A DNA stretch of 64,000 nt from Notospermus geniculatus (taxonomy: Eukaryota; Nemertea; Pilidiophora; Heteronemertea; Lineidae): positions 100,973-164,972 of the forward strand of contig NMRB01001079.1 of NCBI GenBank assembly GCA_002633025.1, written 5' to 3'. The notes beneath the pieces are model-generated. The model was not told the origin of the DNA. It did not search any database and saw only the letters and a program-made list of their open reading frames with translations. Of this stretch, positions 61,850-64,000 are shown in pieces. Each line of letters begins with the position of its first letter. Position 1 is the first letter of the stretch. Made by a program: the position numbers and the translations under genes.

Positions 61850-63095
61850 TTGAGATCACTCAGAATTCTTTCTTCTTCTGGATTTTTCTTCCTGGGCAAT
61901 TATGATACGAATCCAGCCAAACGGCTCAATGAACAAAGAATTCATCGCCACAGTTCCATAGGTGGTAATTTCATCTAGTGCAACGACACAGAATGTTTTG
62001 AAAAAGTCGACCGTTTAGGTGATTTTGAAGCAATTTTCTCTCAATTTTTAGCGCATTCTATTTTTAGGTACAAAGCACATGTCCTTCCCATAATGATTTC
62101 TCATTGGCTGATGCGAAGGGGCCTGTGTGTGGAGGACTCCACTTGGTAGCGTTGGAGTCGGGGCTTCCTTTGAACAGCCCATTATTTTGGCAAGAAAAGA
62201 ACCCACATCTTTTCTTTTCGTGACTACTTTGTATATTTTTCTTATAACAATATGCTTATGAATAAATAATTACGAGTAATGATGCGTTATTATTTGTTTT
62301 ATTCAACATTTTTGAGAGAGCCTGACACTGGAGGTATCGTCGTGGATCAAAGCGCAGGACCACACGCATGCGCAGAATGGGTTAGATCCCCATAAGGCGA
62401 GTTCGCTTTGGAGAAAAAATCTGTTCTTATCAAGTTATCCAAAGTGTTCAAGTGTCTTTGACCTGATAAAGAGAAACATCAATCATTTGTTCGCAGCATT
62501 CACTAGGTAAAATGACACAATTTTGTTTACATCGTCAGATAAACGCCGCGAAAGAATGCGTAGGCTAATGCCTAGGTCACATATCCACTCCGGGGCCCGT
62601 ACGGCGAGTAAAAACAGACATTTTGGCCAATTTCAGCCAATTTCGTACGGTGCCCGGCCGGTTCCCTCACGGTTGCCACGGGCACCGGACATTTTTCACC
62701 AGCCGAACGGGCGCGCATTGATTAGCTGGCTGCTCCCAATTCTCTCGGCGTTTTCATCTGACCGGTAGGCCGTAGAAAGCCCGTAGAAGGTCCCAGTGTC
62801 CCCTACGGGTCCTGTGCGGGCTCCTGCCGGTGACCGGAACATGACATGACAGGCCTACAACACGCATGTAGGCCTACATGAAGTATAGCGCCCAAGGCCT
62901 AATATCGGCGTATCCATCACCACATTTGTTTTCGGCGAAAATTTGACATCAGCCTGACCACTCAGGACCTGAGGGCCACCGGTAGGCCTAGGCCTCATCA
63001 TCATCATCATGGCCGAGCTGCTATCATGACAGGCCTAGCAGGCCTAGGCCTAGGCCTATGTCTGAATTGTTTTATAGTTTTTTTTCTTTTTTTCA
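61850..63095. other. Nothing recognised
   Basis: GC-rich patch at 62590-62840 with CCGTA/TACGG motifs, then AGGCCT and ATC simple repeats near 63000-63060. No gene. Confidence 0.4.
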
Positions 63096-63096
63096 G

Positions 63097-63320
63097 CTGC
63101 CAACGTTTTTGTAGTCTCAGCTCGGAAGATGCATCATCAGTACTAAGCCTGAAACTATTCAGGAGGATACTGCCTTCAAGAAATATGTTCTGAAATTTTT
63201 ATCTGCAATTGTCATCTTACTAGTGGTATTGATGAGATACATGTATGAGACCTGCTTCACCATGTCAATCTATCCATGCAGTTTCCAATTTCTATTTTTA
63301 AAATAAATTTCTGTATTCTT
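63097..63320 (+). other. Candidate terminal exon
   Basis: A strong pyrimidine tract and acceptor (TTTTTCTTTTTTTCAG|CTGCC) at 63096 and AATAAA at 63302-63307 fit a last exon. One frame is open for 31 codons. Upstream exons were not found, so this stays a weak call. Confidence 0.25.
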
Positions 63321-64000
63321 TTAAAAATTTCGTTCTTTGATACTTGACTCTGTGACCCATCTGCAGTGTCTCCCAAACAGCCACACCCTTTAGTCTCACC
63401 CAAGGACCCAAACATCCATCTTCTTCACCCTTTCCTTCAAACGCCCAAACAGCAATTTGGCAGAAGGTGGTGACCATCAAATTTGCTGTTAAGCAAATTT
63501 CACAGTTCTAGTCATACTTGACCTGATAATTTTCCTAAATTCTAAGAAAAAACGCGAGCCCACCTATATACCGGTACTAATAATCTTTTGGATCGAATGG
63601 CGTCAGTGACCGTACTTTCAAGGACCAGCGCTGTCATTTAAAGAGCTACTTCTATTGTGAAGTATTTCCATTCGTTTCTGATGTTTTTCTAAAGTGGCGT
63701 TTGTGACGTTTATGATGATTTCGACAAAGGTTCTCGATGGATTTTGACTCTTTAGCCTGAAACTTGACAATTTTGGACACATGCTTCGCGCACTACAGTC
63801 TCAGTAAGTGGCATTATTGACATTTTAGACCTACAGGTCAGTGGGACAATTTCCTTCACTTTTAGATGGCCATCGTTAACCTTTGAGTGTCCTTGATATT
63901 TGCACTCTTTTATGTGGTTGTACACAAAAGGGATGTGATTGGAAAGTCATTGATCCACTTTCCCCGGGCGAATAGCCTTTTGGAATGCGGCGCGCCCCCC
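63321..64000. other. Nothing recognised to window end
   Basis: No ORF, palindrome or named repeat supported. Confidence 0.35.

Noticed and set aside
1-64000. tRNA, rRNA or other structured RNA genes
   Set aside because: No convincing tRNA A/B boxes with cloverleaf arms or rRNA-like stretches were recognised by eye; a tRNAscan/Rfam run would be needed to be sure.

Overview
This window is eukaryotic, animal and very repeat-rich. It has spliced genes with GT-AG introns, BEL/Pao, LINE, CACTA-like, mariner and Academ-like transposons, dozens of palindromic MITEs, and runs of AGGCCT. A marine invertebrate (for example a lancelet, echinoderm or hemichordate) fits best, but the sequence alone does not fix the taxon. 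Ten single-base 'n' positions (15126, 18295, 19859, 25936, 31090, 41962, 43946, 47746, 55426, 60851) and a 607-base N run (39581-40187) look like scaffold joins. Several odd duplications sit beside them.

Layout. 1-3.5 kb: a stack of foldback elements, including a mariner relic and two nested MITE pairs. 3.8-7.95 kb (minus): the last six exons of a gene with a CIDE-N-like domain, with a frameshift in one exon. 8.4-14.9 kb: a BEL/Pao retroelement with an intact 1.7-kb-residue-class Gag-Pol frame, a 44-bp tandem repeat in front of it and an LTR-like 3' region. 14.9-21.35 kb (minus): a LINE in pieces, with a complete ORF1 and a broken ORF2, interrupted by a 2-kb segment carrying an unrecognised 356-residue plus-strand ORF. 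22.4-23.6 kb (minus): a dead CACTA/EnSpm-like transposase. 24.4-26 kb: a homopolymer-rich block and a 93-bp satellite with an LTR inserted in it. 26.8-36.8 kb (plus): a complete three-exon gene for a GPI-anchored Ly6/uPAR (three-finger) protein; its introns are full of MITEs and may hold a small spliced transcript. 37-48 kb: palindromic elements nested in one another and no convincing gene except one candidate terminal exon at 45.5 kb (minus). 48.4-55.4 kb (plus): a large DNA transposon with inverted repeats built of tandem ~355-bp units, encoding a zinc-finger transposase-like protein and a FEN1/XPG-type nuclease with a CXC domain, best read as an Academ-type element. 55.5-59.6 kb: a 2-kb nested palindrome with a 16-bp minisatellite, then two TTAA elements inserted head to tail. 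59.6-64 kb: mostly featureless.

The most interesting object is the Academ-like element. All the acidic motifs of a FEN1/XPG nuclease are visible in its second reading frame. The break between the two frames coincides with a 10-bp tandem duplication, so the transposase and nuclease were probably one polypeptide until recently. The two host genes (Ly6-like and CIDE-N-like) show no functional link to each other.
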